DNA of 64,000 nucleotides, taken from assembly GCA_030248295.1 (NCBI GenBank), contig JASANH010000986.1, forward strand, positions 310,001 to 374,000, given 5' to 3'. Numbering within the stretch: position 1 is the first letter of the stretch; the number at the start of each line of letters is the position of its first letter. Source of the stretch: Mesodorylaimus sp. YZB2_4 (taxonomy: Eukaryota > Nematoda > Enoplea > Dorylaimida > Dorylaimidae). The notes under the pieces were generated by a model. The model did no database searches and was not told where the DNA came from. It was given only the letters and a program-made list of their open reading frames with translations. The translations under genes and the position numbers were made by a program. Shown here one piece after another: positions 37,742 through 52,292 of the stretch.

Positions 37742-37749
37742 CTATTTAT
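37742..37749 (-). promoter_or_regulatory. TATA-like box of the Hsp40 gene
   Basis: ATAAATAG on the minus strand, about 137 bp before the ATG, leaving room for a short 5' UTR. Confidence 0.5.
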
Positions 37750-37781
37750 GCGCGACCTAGCACCGCTGGTAGAAACTATGT

Positions 37782-37799
37782 GAATCTTCTAGAACGTTC
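37782..37799. promoter_or_regulatory. Four-unit heat shock element
   Basis: GAAtcTTCtaGAAcgTTC: four perfect alternating GAA/TTC units with two-base spacing, the consensus for the HSF1 trimer. It lies 33 bp upstream of the TATA-like box of the Hsp40 gene on its minus strand. Confidence 0.9.
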
Positions 37800-39789
37800 G
37801 ACCAGCGCCGTGTGGAAAACAGAGCAGCCGGCCATGTGTCTCACCGCCTCGCGCACACCTCCGCACGTACTGTCACTGCTTATGACAAACATGCTTCATC
37901 TACCGTCTGCTCGGTGCGCGCTTTGTGGGTTGAATTGTATTGCCATATTAGAGCCGATCGAAGACGCAAGGAGGCGGGTTGATTGATCAGCTAATTACCC
38001 ATTTAGTTTCTTCTTGCCTTACTCGCATTTTGCTGACGTGCTCTTTTTATCGGAACACTATGTAATGCGTGACGAGAGCTAGTACAGTACGTACGTTCTC
38101 ACGCCTGAACGTGTTTCACACGTGTTAGTCGTTTGGGTTTGATTAACTGAAAAAGACTGAGTAAGCTACCGTATGATAGCCTAATGTATGCTAATTAGTA
38201 GATTGGCCATACGTCAAGGTCGACCATATCATCATCTACCTCATGAGACTTTGATATCTCTTTGCCTTGTAAATTGCTTTTCGCCTCAGCAAACTATACC
38301 TGGGTATGGCATTCTTTATGCTTGCTTAGACAGACATCCTGCCAGGTCGGATAGGTGTATTTCCTGACTTATATATTATGTAATTTAGTTCTTTCGATAT
38401 TGGCTTTGTCATCGGCGAAATGCGCTTTTTCAATCAGGTTTGATTTACATCATATTCCTGGCTGCGCCGCTGTATGTTAGGCTATATATACAGCTGCGAG
38501 GGTTGGCGAGGGCAGCAAATGGGCAGTCTTGTGAGTCCCAGTCGAGCGGCGAAATGTATTAGCCGAGTAGTCGAGAGCCGAGGCCTGGTATAGCTGCGAT
38601 TTCATTAAAGGCGGGATCTCTTAACGAAGCTGTGTAGACTTTGACGTAGGCGAGAATGGAATGGGAGGACTCGTTGCATTTCTCTTTCAAACAGACCTCA
38701 CATTTAGTCGAATGCTGCTCTCTCGGTGAGAATGGCACCGCGTGTGATCGTTAGAATTATACCGATGTGTGGCCTGGTCAACTGCATGTTTGCCATTATT
38801 GTTAGTTCGCGAAACCACTGATTTGCGGTTCCTGCAGAAAATTCTTTTCTCGCGGTTTTAGATGGCGTGCCCACTTCGCTCATTTCGGTTTGTCTGTTCA
38901 GTTGATTTCATCCATAGATTTTTGCTTAAAACGTTTGACACATCTTCACTAGGACAGAAGGTATTCAATTCACAGCTCCAAATGCGTTTTCCTCTTGGGC
39001 AACTGGGAATGGTTTCGAGCGGCTCAGTTCATAGGAGTCGAGGCGAAGTAGTCATTTCCTATGTTAGCTTACGGGGCTGACATTAAAAATGCATTTCCCT
39101 CGAGGTAACATTACGAAGATTCATTGCCCGAAAAAGGCCTCTGGGTGTAAAAGTGCACTGATCAATAATATATGCTTTATAAGTGAAGGAAAAAGAAGTC
39201 TATTTTATTTCTCTCGCTGACGACGTCCACGTTTTGTTCTTCTATTACCTTTTGTCAATTCATTTTAATTTCTACCTGGTTTTTGCTCAAATAATCCTGT
39301 GCTCTTCGATAAGACTTGGATTGGGATCCGTTGGGACTATGTAGTGGAAGAATGCAAAATTTTAGCACTAATGTCGATGATTATGCCCTATCTTGCAAAG
39401 TTGGCTCACTTTTTTGCGTGTGCCTCGTGTATTCGAAGGCCGTGTCGCCGAGGTGATATTAGGTGGAGCTGGGTTGAGTAAAAAAGGACGAAACTTGATC
39501 GATGTATCGATTTAGCGCGGTGCATAATTTAAATTTTTGTCATTGATGGTTGGAGCTAGAACTAGTGAGAGGACAAAATTAGCTAACTATGGTTTCCTTA
39601 GAACGCGATACGCCAATGATGTCAGTGTTTCTTCAGTGTGTTTCTCACGTTTGATAGAACCATGACGTCAATATATACTGTCAGTATCGGTTCGTTTTCA
39701 CAAGATTTAATGAAGTTTTTTCGTGTTTGTTTTTCAGAAGACGAGAAAAGGGCCTAGACATTTCAAAGAGTCGGCCGTCAACGTATAGA
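37800..39789. other. Intergenic before the FRS2-like gene
   Basis: A TATATATA-type box at about 38482-38490 might serve an upstream exon of the FRS2-like gene. A polypyrimidine acceptor (TTTTTCAG) ends at about 39738. No coding exon identified. Confidence 0.4.
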
Positions 39790-41478
39790 ATGGGTTGCGT
39801 TAGTAGTCGACCCGAATTTCCGAACGATGTACATCCGAACATATTTACGGTTACGACGATCGCTAAGCCGATCAACGTCGGTGATCAGAGATCGATGGCC
39901 AGAGATAATACGACGGGTCATTTGGAAGTGACCAACAACGAATTGATATTGCATAGACGAGGGCACGACGCCGTCCATTGGCCGCTACAGTATATAAGAC
40001 GATACGGTTTTGAAAATCATTTGTTCAGTTTCGAAAGTGGTCGTCGATGCGAATCTGGTCCTGGAATTTTCACGTTTCGATGTCGTCAAGCGCGAGAATT
40101 ATTTACGTTGGTACAAAGTAGTGTGCAAGATGCTCGTACACCACCTCTTTCGGGAACTGCAACGGCAACGGGCGTACCGACTAGAGTTCGATCAGGAAGT
40201 GCTACTAGTCAAAACCAATTCGCATTTCCTACCCCGTTAAATGGCGGAAGTAGTCGTCGTTCGCTGAACGAATATTTATCGCCCGAACCGCCGAGCATGT
40301 TGCGAACTACGACATCATTGACGACGAATGGTAACCCTACTCGAGCCTATTCCCCAAATTCATCCGTGCCTTCTCCTCGAAGCGGGTCGTGTAACGTTGG
40401 CGGTGGGGGAAATGCGGATGGTGGCCCTTTCGATGACATCGATAGCGGACAAGTGTTCGTGGAAGTAACGCCTTTGAGAAACAACGGCGTGCTACCGCCT
40501 CGACAACGATTGCTCAATGAAGAGAGACGACAACGGTTAAGCAGCGCCAGAAGTCAAACTTCATCGGCGGCGAGTGATCATTCGTTATCGACTAATTTCG
40601 GGCAACAACAAACGAAATCACGACCAATTTCGTTCGAGTTCGTCTTATCTCCTACTAGTTCGCCCCCGGATGGCGATAATGCTTTTGCATCGCCTCAGCA
40701 ACCCAACTTATCGCCCACCGCCTCGCCGCCTTCGTTTGCATATTATGTAAATGTGGCTCCGCCGACGTCAGGCGCCAATGGTTCTGCTAAGAAGATCGAT
40801 TATTCGCAACGACATTTGAGCGCCGATCGACACGTAAATGGAAATTGGAAGCCACCAGCGAGGAGTCAATCATTGGGCTCACCCAATACGGCCGACCATA
40901 ATCAATATTTCGATTCGTCGAGTGGCGCTGGTGATGGAGCTTACGTGAATATTGTTCGAAGTGGCAGGTCTTCCGCATCGCCCGCTCATCCGAGCAATCA
41001 GGAGAAAGAAGATACGACGAGCAGCGATGCTGATAAGATTACGTTGGATTACGTGACTTTGGACGTGGGTGGGGGCATGTCTACCACGGCCTCTCCATCT
41101 ACCTTAAATCATCGTTATTACAGACGACAATCCTCGCACGCGACTGGAATGAATGAATCGCTTTTAGTCAGTGCAAAACGCGCATCGACCGCCGGCTTGT
41201 TCGCCAGTAGTTTAACATCGGTGGCTGAAGTTGGTTCGTCGAAAATTGGAGATGACGAAATTTCGTCCACTTGCAATTACGCTCGGATCGATTGTACTCG
41301 CACGAAGGCATTACGGGAAACTGCGGCTGTTGCTCACATGCAACGACATTCGACTTCGTGTTCAGCCTCGTCAACCGAAGCCATGATCGGCGGCGATCAA
41401 GTGGCGTCGATGAACAGACGGACCAGGCACGACAGCACCATAACCTCGTCGTCATCGTCGGGTCATAAGGCCTTGTAG
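39790..41478 (+). CDS. FRS2-like membrane adaptor with PTB domain
   Basis: Adaptor that links receptor tyrosine kinases to downstream signalling, 562 residues, one exon. The start MGCVSS gives an N-terminal Gly for myristoylation and a nearby Cys for palmitoylation, hence plasma membrane location. The IRS-type PTB domain covers about residues 35-115, with GHLEVTNNELILHRR, the core WPLQYIRRYGF and GIFTFRCRQARELF, as in FRS2/FRS3. The rest is a long Ser/Pro-rich tail. It contains tyrosine motifs: Y319-V-N-V and Y385-V-N-I (both Y-x-N, the Grb2 SH2 consensus), Y421-V-T-L and Y497-A-R-I. The ATG is the first in frame that yields a myristoylation site; a longer open frame upstream lacks this and passes a splice-like TTTTTCAG. 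Confidence 0.88.
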   Translation: MGCVSSRPEFPNDVHPNIFTVTTIAKPINVGDQRSMARDNTTGHLEVTNNELILHRRGHDAVHWPLQYIRRYGFENHLFSFESGRRCESGPGIFTFRCRQARELFTLVQSSVQDARTPPLSGTATATGVPTRVRSGSATSQNQFAFPTPLNGGSSRRSLNEYLSPEPPSMLRTTTSLTTNGNPTRAYSPNSSVPSPRSGSCNVGGGGNADGGPFDDIDSGQVFVEVTPLRNNGVLPPRQRLLNEERRQRLSSARSQTSSAASDHSLSTNFGQQQTKSRPISFEFVLSPTSSPPDGDNAFASPQQPNLSPTASPPSFAYYVNVAPPTSGANGSAKKIDYSQRHLSADRHVNGNWKPPARSQSLGSPNTADHNQYFDSSSGAGDGAYVNIVRSGRSSASPAHPSNQEKEDTTSSDADKITLDYVTLDVGGGMSTTASPSTLNHRYYRRQSSHATGMNESLLVSAKRASTAGLFASSLTSVAEVGSSKIGDDEISSTCNYARIDCTRTKALRETAAVAHMQRHSTSCSASSTEAMIGGDQVASMNRRTRHDSTITSSSSSGHKAL

Positions 41479-42645
41479 ATTAGGTAACTCGCATTGATTC
41501 TTGCCTCTCGCAGGTATCGTCCGGATGCCCTTGACCCATAGTGTTTCAATATCCATATAGTACCAATCGTTTGCCATAGCAGATGACGCACGCGCAGACG
41601 GTCACAGTGCCAATCTTGCCTGAGCTGAACTATAACAAGCAGAGTTCGAGGATTGTATTTTAGTTTTGTTGCTGATTACATGTGGGCAGGAAATTAGAGG
41701 TAGGATAGATTGTTTTGCAAAGCAGAGAAGAGTGCCTGTTTGAAAGGTGTTTTGCGTAGGATAAACACAATGTACTGCGAACTTGGTCAAACTATAATCT
41801 AGTCTCTGACATGCTTGACAATTTTAATGGAGAGGGAGTTCATGAGGGCTAGGATTGACCATGAGGGGAGAATTACGATTGCAATCGCACGTGCAATGTT
41901 TGTATTACTGAGGCACTATATCATTCGGTTTTGTTATCTCACATTGAGGGAGGCAAGAGGACTTTTGTTTTTATTCAGCGCGAGTTTTACGAATGCGCAG
42001 CTTTAATGATTTGCTGCACTGTTTTGTGTATTTTTCTTCGATTCTTGCCAATGGAGTATTTTGTTGTTTAGCAGCTAGTCATATGAGATTCGTGCGTGTC
42101 CCACTCTTATCCCTATATTCTAGTCTATTTGATTAAGTTTTATTGACTTGGACATTTTCTTTGTATCGATCTCCCATAATGGCTTCCAACTTTATCCTCT
42201 GGCCGACTGGTCACTCTGTTAGCTATCTTTTCCTAATTCGTTTATTGATGGAAATGCCAGCCTAGGCCTTGACCTATTTAGGTTTTATTGCCGCGTCAAT
42301 TACACGGCTGTGAATAGAACACTTTAAAGAACTCTGAAAAATATGTATAATTCATTTAGTTTGATAGAATTTCAGTGCGATATTTCGAACAAGTCGCTAT
42401 GACACGCCGGCATCGCATGTGACATTTAAGCCAATGTCCCCATTTCTATGTTTCCGCTTTGCCAAAACGCAGATGAGGCTAATCTTTCCTAGAAGAACCA
42501 ACACTAAGATCCAAATTCTTAAACCAATCTGCTTCACCCACATCCACAAATTTATTCAAAATCCGTCAACATCGGGACAAAATTTCAAACAAACCAAAAA
42601 AGCGATCATCCAATACTCCGCAAACGATTATCGCTTTTAAACGGC
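41479..42645. other. Tail-to-tail intergenic, FRS2-like gene to eL42
   Basis: Should hold both 3' UTRs. No further gene seen. Confidence 0.4.
42551..42556 (-). terminator. Poly(A) signal of the eL42 gene
   Basis: AATAAA on the minus strand, about 90 bp past the stop codon. Confidence 0.6.
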
Positions 42646-42963
42646 CTAAAATTGAATCATTTGTCCCCTAGTCTTTTTCTGGCCGCCCAATTCGAAATGC
42701 TTGCAACGTTTCAACGCAATTTGCTTCTTGTGCTTGCATTCCGAGCATTCCATTCGAAGCACGATCTTCTTGGTGGTCTTGGCTTTCTTTCGGAAAATGG
42801 GCTTCGTTTGACCACCGTATCCTTGCTGCTTACGATCGTAACGACGACGTCCTTGGGCGTGCGTCGACTCCTTGCCCTTCTTATACTGCGACACCTTGTG
42901 CACAGTGTGCTTACGACACTTTCCATCGCAAAATGTACGCCTACTTTTTGGAACGTTCACCAT
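42646..42963 (-). CDS. rpl-36.A: Ribosomal protein eL42 (RPL36A/L44)
   Basis: Component of the large cytosolic ribosomal subunit near the E site. Complete 105-residue protein in one exon, beginning [12 protein letters not shown] and ending GQMIQF. It carries the zinc-ribbon cysteines (CDGKCRKH near the start, CSECKHKK and [10 protein letters not shown] near the end) and the conserved [20 protein letters not shown]. Length is within one residue of the family norm. The open frame runs on upstream, but MVN is the universal start. Introns may exist in the 5' UTR, since an acceptor-like run precedes the ATG. Confidence 0.96.
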   Translation of the reverse strand: MVNVPKSRRTFCDGKCRKHTVHKVSQYKKGKESTHAQGRRRYDRKQQGYGGQTKPIFRKKAKTTKKIVLRMECSECKHKKQIALKRCKHFELGGQKKTRGQMIQF

Positions 42964-43395
42964 TTTCAAAATCTGAAAGTCAGATTTTTTAACCCTCCTT
43001 TGCACACACTCCATCTCAAAATGACTTACTTTTCCACCTTTCTTTATCAACCAACGATATCCTAATCGTGACCTGAACGCGTCTGTTAACTGCCCTGAAA
43101 CACAATATGTCAAGCAACATCCTCAACATATACCCAACAAATAACCAGGCTCCGATGACCCTAATCAACCAACACGCCCCCTTCCATCCAACAATTTACT
43201 ATAACAGATGCACCCCGGGTGAATGCACATACAACAGAAACATTGCAATAAGAGAAGACATCACAGTTGCCCGAAATGGTCCACTTCCCTTCCTCGGCAT
43301 CATGCGCCAAACCGACACCCCGCAACGACGCCAGTTCGTTGACTGAACCATGGCCAGGACGGAAAGGGCAGATTTGGGGAAATCGAAAATGCACA

Positions 43396-46650
<3,255 letters not shown>

Positions 46651-47111
46651 TTGTTCGAGAAATCGTTCCAACTTCACGAAATCGTCAATCACGAAAACTG
46701 TGTGAAAAAAAACAGAATAACAAACTCAAGAAAATCCGTTTGATGAGAAAATGCCACGACAATGGAACCACTGGCGAATTCGCACATCTTTAATATGCTT
46801 ATAACAAAGAGTAAATCATAACTAGTTCTTAGCTCATTTGGCGCTAAATTTGAATTATGAAGATTCTTCGAGTGTAATCTTTCAACCTTGCCAAGTTTTT
46901 ATGGATTTTTTATGAGTTCTAAAAGAACAAGATGGCCGATAATTGTTTCCTCGGAGCAGTTCGGTAACCCACTCGGTTCTTCTGTCATATTTGAACGCAA
47001 GAAGGAGAGGCCTCTTCTATCGCCTAGTGAGGGCCGCTAGACGTGCCAATATCAGGTTCCCATTATTTTCTGTGCGTTCGAACTGGTCAGTTTATTCCCC
47101 AGCCTAAAGCC
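46651..47111. other. Gap between divergent ZnT7 and receptor genes
   Basis: About 460 bp between start codons on opposite strands; promoters expected. No motif stands out. Confidence 0.35.
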
Positions 47112-48095
47112 ATGAATATTTCTGACCTGTCTCTCCGTTCCTCTCGTATACTTCAGAGTCTGTACTTTGGTAATATTTTGGCCTTGATCACCAGCCTAGC
47201 AGGTGTGGTCATGGCTTCGACCCAGACCGCTCTTATTCTCTGTTGGCCACCACTGCGAGGAACTCATCAGGTCCTCATCCTAACTGTGGCTCTGGGGGAT
47301 TGGTTTAAGGGCTTGGTGCACGCCATCAGCTACAGCAGACGACTGCACAGAGGCATTGATCTGCAAACTGAGAAAGACTGCTTGCTCTCCTTGGTACCTG
47401 TCTGTATCTCTACTTACTACTGTCTGATTGCTGTCGTCTGTCTTGGCGGGGAACGGCTGCTGGCCATCACTGCCACTATTTGGTATCGATCCAACCATCG
47501 TACACTGAAACTGGCTCTGGTCATCGTGGGCACTCTGTCCGCTCTTCTCTTCGGGCTTCTTCTTCTCACTGATGCCAATCCGGAGCAATGGAGTGTGCAT
47601 TGCTCTTTGGTCACTTCGCCTGATGAACTCCTTCGAAAATTTGGGGCAGCTGTACAGAATATACTGGCCCTGGTCATGTTAGCTGTGAACATAGTAAGTG
47701 GTGTTACTGTTCTACGACGATGGAGAGCGGCTCAGAGCACACGGGCTGATATGAGAGTACTAAAAACTGAAGTTCAAATCAATGTTCTGAAAACCCTATT
47801 CGCTATTGTATCCTTGTTCCTATTCAGCATATTCATTGGGGCGATTTTCATGTCCGTTATTAATTTCACACTTTCGGATGAGGACAGTGCGGCGGCCTAC
47901 GCACCTTACATAGCCTCTCTGGGACTGTGTCGGGGAGTGCTCGATTTCATTATTTACATGGCTATGAACAAAGAGTACAGAAGGGGTTTCATGAAAGTGA
48001 TTTGCAGAAGAGACTCAGATGAGGCTCGTAATTGTGATGGTTCCCAAGTACGAGAGGGGGCGATCGTGAATAGGAAATTGGGATCGACTCAATAA
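47112..48095 (+). CDS. Intronless rhodopsin-like 7TM receptor
   Basis: Putative G-protein-coupled receptor of 327 residues in one exon. Seven hydrophobic segments are visible. N-terminal NIS glycosylation site; LTVALGDWFKGL in TM2 (the class A LAxxD site); Cys before TM3 in EKDCLLS; GGERLLAI at the TM3 end (ERL in place of DRY); and DFIIYMAMNKEYRRGF at TM7 (NPxxY position reads DFIIY). This puts it nearer class A and nematode SRSX-like receptors than the two SRA/SRAB-type receptors here. Start is the first ATG; AATAAA lies about 100 bp after the stop. Ligand unknown. Confidence 0.85.
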   Translation: MNISDLSLRSSRILQSLYFGNILALITSLAGVVMASTQTALILCWPPLRGTHQVLILTVALGDWFKGLVHAISYSRRLHRGIDLQTEKDCLLSLVPVCISTYYCLIAVVCLGGERLLAITATIWYRSNHRTLKLALVIVGTLSALLFGLLLLTDANPEQWSVHCSLVTSPDELLRKFGAAVQNILALVMLAVNIVSGVTVLRRWRAAQSTRADMRVLKTEVQINVLKTLFAIVSLFLFSIFIGAIFMSVINFTLSDEDSAAAYAPYIASLGLCRGVLDFIIYMAMNKEYRRGFMKVICRRDSDEARNCDGSQVREGAIVNRKLGSTQ

Positions 48096-48193
48096 TGACT
48101 TGACTTGTTCTGAATTGTACTGGTTTCGAGGGATACCCTGCATGACTGTACGATACACAGGCAGAGCACTAGGGACACTTGGGTGTGCAGCGC

Positions 48194-48199
48194 AATAAA
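48194..48199 (+). terminator. Poly(A) signal of the 47.1-kb receptor gene
   Basis: AATAAA about 100 bp past the stop codon. Confidence 0.6.
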
Positions 48200-48369
48200 A
48201 TCTACAGTATGTATACTTTGCGGTTCTCTCTCATGATGTACATGATGTAAGATTTTCTGCTCTGGTCAGGCGATATAGCCGACATTGAAATACTGTCAAT
48301 TTCGAGCCAACCAGTAGTCCTCACAAGAAGCCATGTGTAATAGGTGCCTTCAGTGGTTATCCTATTTGC

Positions 48370-48850
48370 ATAGGACATCTAGTGTGCACACGAGGCACAG
48401 ACTATTTGTCTCCCTCCTCCCTGGTCAGGGCCGAGCGAGGCCGAGAGGCCGAGCTGACTGGTTTTCCTAACATGCGAGGGATTGATAGGACTAGTTCCTG
48501 GACCCCCGAGCACCGCCTATATAAAGGCTCTGCTCCTGGCCTGGCGAGATCATCTCGATCAGTGAGACTCCTCGACGACCTGACGATCGTAGCCGGCTCT
48601 TCCGATCCTACGTGAGTCCCCCTAGTCCGGCGTAGTAGACGCTAGTAATAAACTACATCGGTACTTGGGCTGCGTGGCTTGATTCGAACCTCCACATTAT
48701 AGCGCAGTTGGTTCAGTGTACTAGCACGAGAACCCGACTGTTTCACATGAAGGGACCAGTTGCATGGTCATCCTGGTCCAGACATTGGCTTCGTCGGACG
48801 ATGGCGGGTGGGCTCTGAATCCTGTCGTTATGGCTGTAGATGTTGTAGAA
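48370..48850. other. Promoter-like and SINE-like debris
   Basis: CTATATAAAGG at 48518-48528 is a good TATA box, with AATAAA near 48646. The layout recalls a solo LTR, but no matching second LTR or defined ends were found. TAGCGCAGTTGG at 48700-48711 is a perfect A-box match. TCATCCTGGTCCAGACATTGGCTT at 48765-48788 resembles part of the SINE at 49.2 kb. Confidence 0.3.
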
Positions 48851-49139
48851 ATTGTGACAGTATCTTTTTATCCATCTTACTCCCCGTGAGAGCGAGCTAT
48901 TCAGTGCCTTGCGTGATACCAAGGCGTGGGAGGGCTCTTTTCACATCGAGGAACTGACGATGAGATTCGCAACTGGCCTAGAGTTTACGAATATGGACGG
49001 GTGAGCGATGCGGTCGATTTGAAACGAAGTTGGATGCCGAGTATCTTGCAGAATGATCGATGCTCCTTTTTCAAGACACAAATTTCTGGACCATGGAACG
49101 TCATTGCGATCACATTTTAAAAACTCTTTTGACTCCGCA

Positions 49140-49492
49140 GACTTGCGGGGCCCGTTTTGTCTCTTGCTGGCCAGCAGTCAAGCCTTATAAGAGACCACGA
49201 GGGGCCAGCCACAAGGCAGTTTTCCTCCGCTCCGCTTGAGGGCATCCTGGTCTGGGCATTGGCTTGTGGGCTGATGTGAAGCCCTTCCATGTTCGGCAGT
49301 CGAGACTGACGTCTCCACTCGAGCACCTGTCAGTACCAGGTAAGTCACCCACGGCCTGGCATGCAAGGTCGGAGATGGCTTATGGTTTAGATGACCATCT
49401 CGTGGGGATAGAACCGACCATCCCGGGCAATTCCTGCCAAGCAACACAGTATGCAGAACGCTGAACCACTGCATCATCGCGGCCTCGCGATC
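49140..49492 (-). mobile_element. tRNA-derived SINE, copy 2
   Basis: Inverted relative to copy 1 at 30.1 kb and sharing its body: GCCAGGCCGTGGGTGACTTA, ACCAGGATGCCCTC and the AAACGGG end. The head, read on the minus strand from 49492, has GATGCAGTGGTTCAGC as A-box region and GGTTCTATCCCC as a weakened B box. Divergence from copy 1 is large, so both are old. Confidence 0.65.
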
Positions 49493-50014
49493 AGATTTCG
49501 CTGATCAATTCATTATGCTAATGTCCAAGACCAAACCGTCTTCTACTCGAACTAAGGTGGGTTGATCAAGATGTTGGAGTCGTCAAGGACTTTCTTTCGT
49601 TATCTTTTCTGGACCTAACCCTAAAAGTTAGACAGTACGACGATGTAGGAAAGTACGAATCTGCATCACTAATCCTTCTGAGACGCACATTCAGATCACT
49701 TGAACTCTCGACTGTAAATAGGGTATTGAGTTACTCCATCATCGATGTTTGACTCTGAGTCAATGTCAACACGCATACCACGACCACGATGGCCTCGCTT
49801 TTCTATAGAATCTGCCCCAATAACCTACAGTACAGTAGTTGCAAAAAGCAGGAAGTCGATCGGCCTTATTCAGCGAGATTGAGGTCATCCAACCAATCGA
49901 CAGGAGCTGTGATAGTGTACAGCGCAGCACAGCTTGGAACTATTCCCGCCTAGAGCTGTATTTAAGTGCGAACAGTGCGCTTCAGTAACCGTGAGACGGG
50001 TTCGTTGCCTTGGA
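49493..50014. other. Upstream region of the 50-kb gene
   Basis: Promoter side. A GCGCTTCAG acceptor-like site ends at 49985, 29 bp before the ATG. Nothing else identified. Confidence 0.35.
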
Positions 50015-51256
50015 ATGACCTCGCCGAAGAATTCTCATGCCGCTTCAGAAACTAGCCGTGTCAGTCTCAAGCTGAGACAACTGATGGCCGAGGAGCAGCA
50101 CTACCGCCAAATTATACAAATCTGCGACAATCAGATGGCCCTTTTCGACTACCGACGCCAGGAACGAGCAGCCAAGAGCGAGGAGTGGGTGGCGACCTAT
50201 CGTCGTATGGCCGATGAGTACCTTGAGAAGCAATTTTTCGATCAAGGAGTCGAATTGGACAAAAGCTTGGGCATCGATGAACAGATCAAACTCCTCGACG
50301 AAGAGGCCGCCGGTTTGGCCAAACTGGTTTCGGACTTGACCCCCTTCCTGGATGCAAAGGACACCGACTCTGCTCGTTCATCCGAAGCTGGACAAAGCCC
50401 GAAATCGGCGCAAACTGCGGAAGACCCGATTGAATGTGAGAAACGGGACGTCGGCTACTCGCAGTTTGCCACGGTGGATGAGCTGGGTCGGCCGTCGGGG
50501 ATCAGCGACCATCGAGAATCGGAAAACGGGAGGCGGCCTGTCGATCGAAGTGGCTACCTCACATTGGGCACGGATTCGAATGAGTCGTGGCAGACAGTTA
50601 ATCCTAATCGAGCCGACGCCAGAAGTCCGAATAGCCAGAGTTCGAATAGAGCCGAGGCCGAGAGTCCGAGTAGCGAAAGTCCGCCGACGGTTTTGGGGTA
50701 CGAGGCGCTAATGAGAGCGGGACCAGCCAATCGGATCGTCCAGTCACCAGCAGCCCTAAACAACGTCCGCAGCGCCGCGTTCACGGCTCAATCACCAAAT
50801 GCTCGATCGGAGCAGCTCTGGCAAACATTGAGGTCAACGACTCGCGGCCGAGATGCCGAGTAAGTTTGTATTTGCTCAATGAGGTGTATCTGAGGGTAAC
50901 TCGAGCCTCGTTTCAGGGCCACTGGTGCAGAAAGCGGCTCGAGGACGGTGTCTGCTTATTCAATACTGAACGACAAGAACGAGCTGATTTTTGTGCCCAT
51001 TCTTAACTTTGAGGAAGAACGGAGCCAGGTTCCTCCCCCGGTGCGAATGAGCGAGGCCCAACGACTGTGGCAGGCCGAGCTGGACGCCTCGTCGGGATAC
51101 CAGTTCAGGTACAATGTGAAAATGGCGTCGAACGAGCGTGTGCAGGTCGCAGAGCTCCCGAGCACTTCGAAGATGGCAGAGCCCGCGCCTCGAAATGTGC
51201 AGCGATCTCTGCTGCATCGCGTGCTGACTAGTATCCCTCCCCGCTTGAAGAAGTAA
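50015..51256 (+). CDS. Unrecognised two-exon protein with N-terminal coiled coil
   Basis: 394 residues from exons 50015-50859 and 50917-51256 (GA+G gives Glu). I do not recognise the family. Residues about 15-115 are Leu/Gln/Glu-rich and coiled-coil-like (VSLKLRQLMAEEQHYRQIIQ, then LDKSLGIDEQIKLLDEEAAG). The middle 170 residues are Ser/Asn/Arg/Glu-rich and disordered-looking, with repeated SPNSQSSNRAEAESPSSES-type text. The C-terminus has an ordered-looking block around ELIFVPILNFEEE and YQFRYNVKMAS. No signal peptide or TM. The ATG chosen is the first in frame; the open frame extends upstream through non-ATG codons. AATAAA lies 100 bp past the stop. Confidence 0.8.
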
Positions 51257-52292
51257 GGTGCCTAGGGCTTCACTGATTTTGCTCAAGACGTCTTTACTGT
51301 TTTCCGGAGTTTGGCTATGCTTAAAAGCTTGTGAACAATACGTGGTAGCGGGATAATAAAGATTCGTCCTAGGCTGTGATCTCTTGCACGTTGGCCGCAT
51401 GAACTTGTCGATGTTTGACTGTTTCTACTAAATGCCTGCTGAAATCGAATAAGAGGCACACAGCGGGTCAATCAGATCCACTGATGACATCGTGAGCTTC
51501 CAGTTACAGCCGAATTAGAACCATTACTGTCAGCCAAGCGGCCAACAAGCGCGTCGAGTCAACACTTTTTTCCATCCGCTTTAAAATCATTCAGCCATCA
51601 GGCAAGCCTTGACAAAAAGTTCTTCGATGCCCACATGATAGAGGGCCACATCGAGGCACCTAACTGTACCCGCGTAAGCCTGTGCGATAGACTTTGTCGC
51701 TTCCTCTCACTCCACGTTCGCACCCGCTTTCTATTTTTCCACCTCATACAGTAATGCACCTCGTAAAACAAGACTTCGCATGCCTTTTTGACAAAATTCA
51801 CATGAAGATCTTCCAGATTTTAAAAACAGCCTAGTAGTTTCGGGGACTAGACTTCATCGTCAGCGGTGGCGTTGTGAGCTCACGATCAGTCAGTAATTTG
51901 GAATCCGAAACTGCGACAACTTAAGCGATAGTTTATGAAACCCAAAGCCAGTGTGAGAAACTGGAATGCGCGGGCACTCAAAAGAAGGCACTCAACCTAT
52001 TCTATTGTCTTCGATGGTGCCTGAGGCAAGAAAAAGAAAGCGATCACGGAAACGCCTCTACACCTTGGCGACAGAAGGAGGCGGTTGGTGACAAATGCTT
52101 TCTCTCATGCACTTATTATCGGTTATTTTCTATGTTGTTATGAGAACTGGGGATCTCTTGCGTGTTTTTAAATTGGTCTCTAGTTAGCCCTGAGCACTTA
52201 GTAGCGCACCACCAAGCGGGGGTGTGTTTTTGGTTAAATATCACATTTAAATAATCGCTCTCACTTTCTCCCTTCATTCCATCCGAGACAAG
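51257..52292. other. Intergenic before the tyrosinase gene
   Basis: Contains AATAAA for the previous gene at 51355-51360 and, on the right, the tyrosinase promoter. No exon seen. Confidence 0.4.

Noticed and set aside
48382-48615. Short protein gene of 77 residues
   Set aside because: The frame contains a TATA box and no recognisable domain; more likely promoter or LTR-like DNA.
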